Below, one piece after another: positions 63,825-64,000 of a stretch of 64,000 bases of DNA. Source of the DNA: a virus. The stretch is taken from positions 1 to 64,000 of the IMG/VR virus record IMGVR_UViG_3300032177_000008; one strand, 5' to 3'. The notes beneath the pieces are model-generated. The model did no database searches, was not told the origin of the DNA, and saw only the letters and a list, made by a program, of their open reading frames with translations. Each line of letters starts with the position of its first letter. Position 1 is the stretch's first letter. A program made the translations under genes and the position numbers.

Positions 63825-64000
63825 ATGATCTTTGTTCAGTATGCAATTATAGGTATGATTTATAAAGTAATCTGTGAACTCTCGTGGAATGGTTTAGATA
63901 GGTTTTTTAAAAAAGCCAGCGTTGAGATAGAGATGGCGCATAAAAACCTATCCAGAGAAGATGCAGAAAAAGTAATCGATAAAGAAAGACCAAAAGATCC
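63825..64000 (+). CDS. partial hypothetical protein (runs off the window)
   Basis: At least 58 codons. An N-terminal hydrophobic segment (FVQYAIIGMIYKVICEL) is followed by basic and acidic helices (RFFKKASVEIEMAHKNLSREDAEKVIDKERPKD). AAAGGAGTCAGT precedes the ATG. The 3' end is outside the window. Confidence 0.65.
   Translation, partial: MIFVQYAIIGMIYKVICELSWNGLDRFFKKASVEIEMAHKNLSREDAEKVIDKERPKD

Overview
This window looks like an internal stretch of a large tailed-phage (myovirus) genome. Direct signs are a contractile tail sheath protein, an HK97-type major capsid protein, a prohead protease, a family A DNA polymerase, a single-stranded DNA-binding protein, a dNMP kinase, an M15 peptidase endolysin, tRNA genes, a group I intron, a free-standing HNH endonuclease and dense operons of very small genes. 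Lipoprotein-type signals and the peptidase-type endolysin fit a Gram-negative host, but the host cannot be named. No terminase or portal gene was recognised, so the genome extends beyond the window.

Layout. 1-3.7 kb: a 33-bp tandem repeat array, a 793-aa protein and small proteins opening with the peptide MSF-x-x-GF-x-K-x-A. 3.7-6.3 kb (minus): an amber-suppressor (CUA) tRNA just downstream of a peptidyl-tRNA-hydrolase-2-like gene, then Asp/His-rich proteins. 6.4-10.8 kb: regulatory zone with a frameshifted ORF6N gene, a BRO-N antirepressor-like gene, clustered ACGTCA motifs and three TGACGTGCAGGAA repeats in front of an XRE-type regulator. 10.8-18.98 kb: a long rightward operon of translationally coupled minigenes (many zinc ribbons or membrane peptides) around a Rad50/SbcC-like ATPase. 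18.98-19.3 kb: three consecutive structured RNA domains, the last tRNA-like with an oversized anticodon region. 19.3-35 kb: methyltransferase, endolysin, YhaM-like OB-HD nuclease, Gp3-like recombination-directionality-type protein, dNMP kinase, RecB/Cas4-like nuclease, SSB and VRR-type nuclease. 35-52 kb (minus): the virion operon, transcribed leftward from internal-head proteins through prohead protease, scaffold-like proteins, decoration and capsid proteins, neck proteins, sheath and a probable tail tube. 52-56.4 kb: two glycosyltransferases with accessory genes. 56.5-58.6 kb: DNA polymerase split by a 227-bp group I intron. 58.6-64 kb: small genes separated by hairpins, ending in an incomplete gene.

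How the parts fit. A conserved GGTATAAG motif with a short leader recurs upstream of many rightward transcription units and looks like the phage's own promoter class. The strongest candidate for an undescribed system is the N-terminal tag F-x-x-G-[FLW]-x-K-x-A on nine small proteins, together with many K-x-A motifs in head proteins surrounding the prohead protease. By analogy with the T4 capsid-targeting sequence and its cleavage by gp21, I infer a targeting-and-processing signal for internal head proteins. Other striking items are a near-perfect inverted repeat that would bury the ssb ribosome binding site, the suppressor tRNA paired with a PTH2-like gene, and the unexplained RNA cluster at 19 kb.
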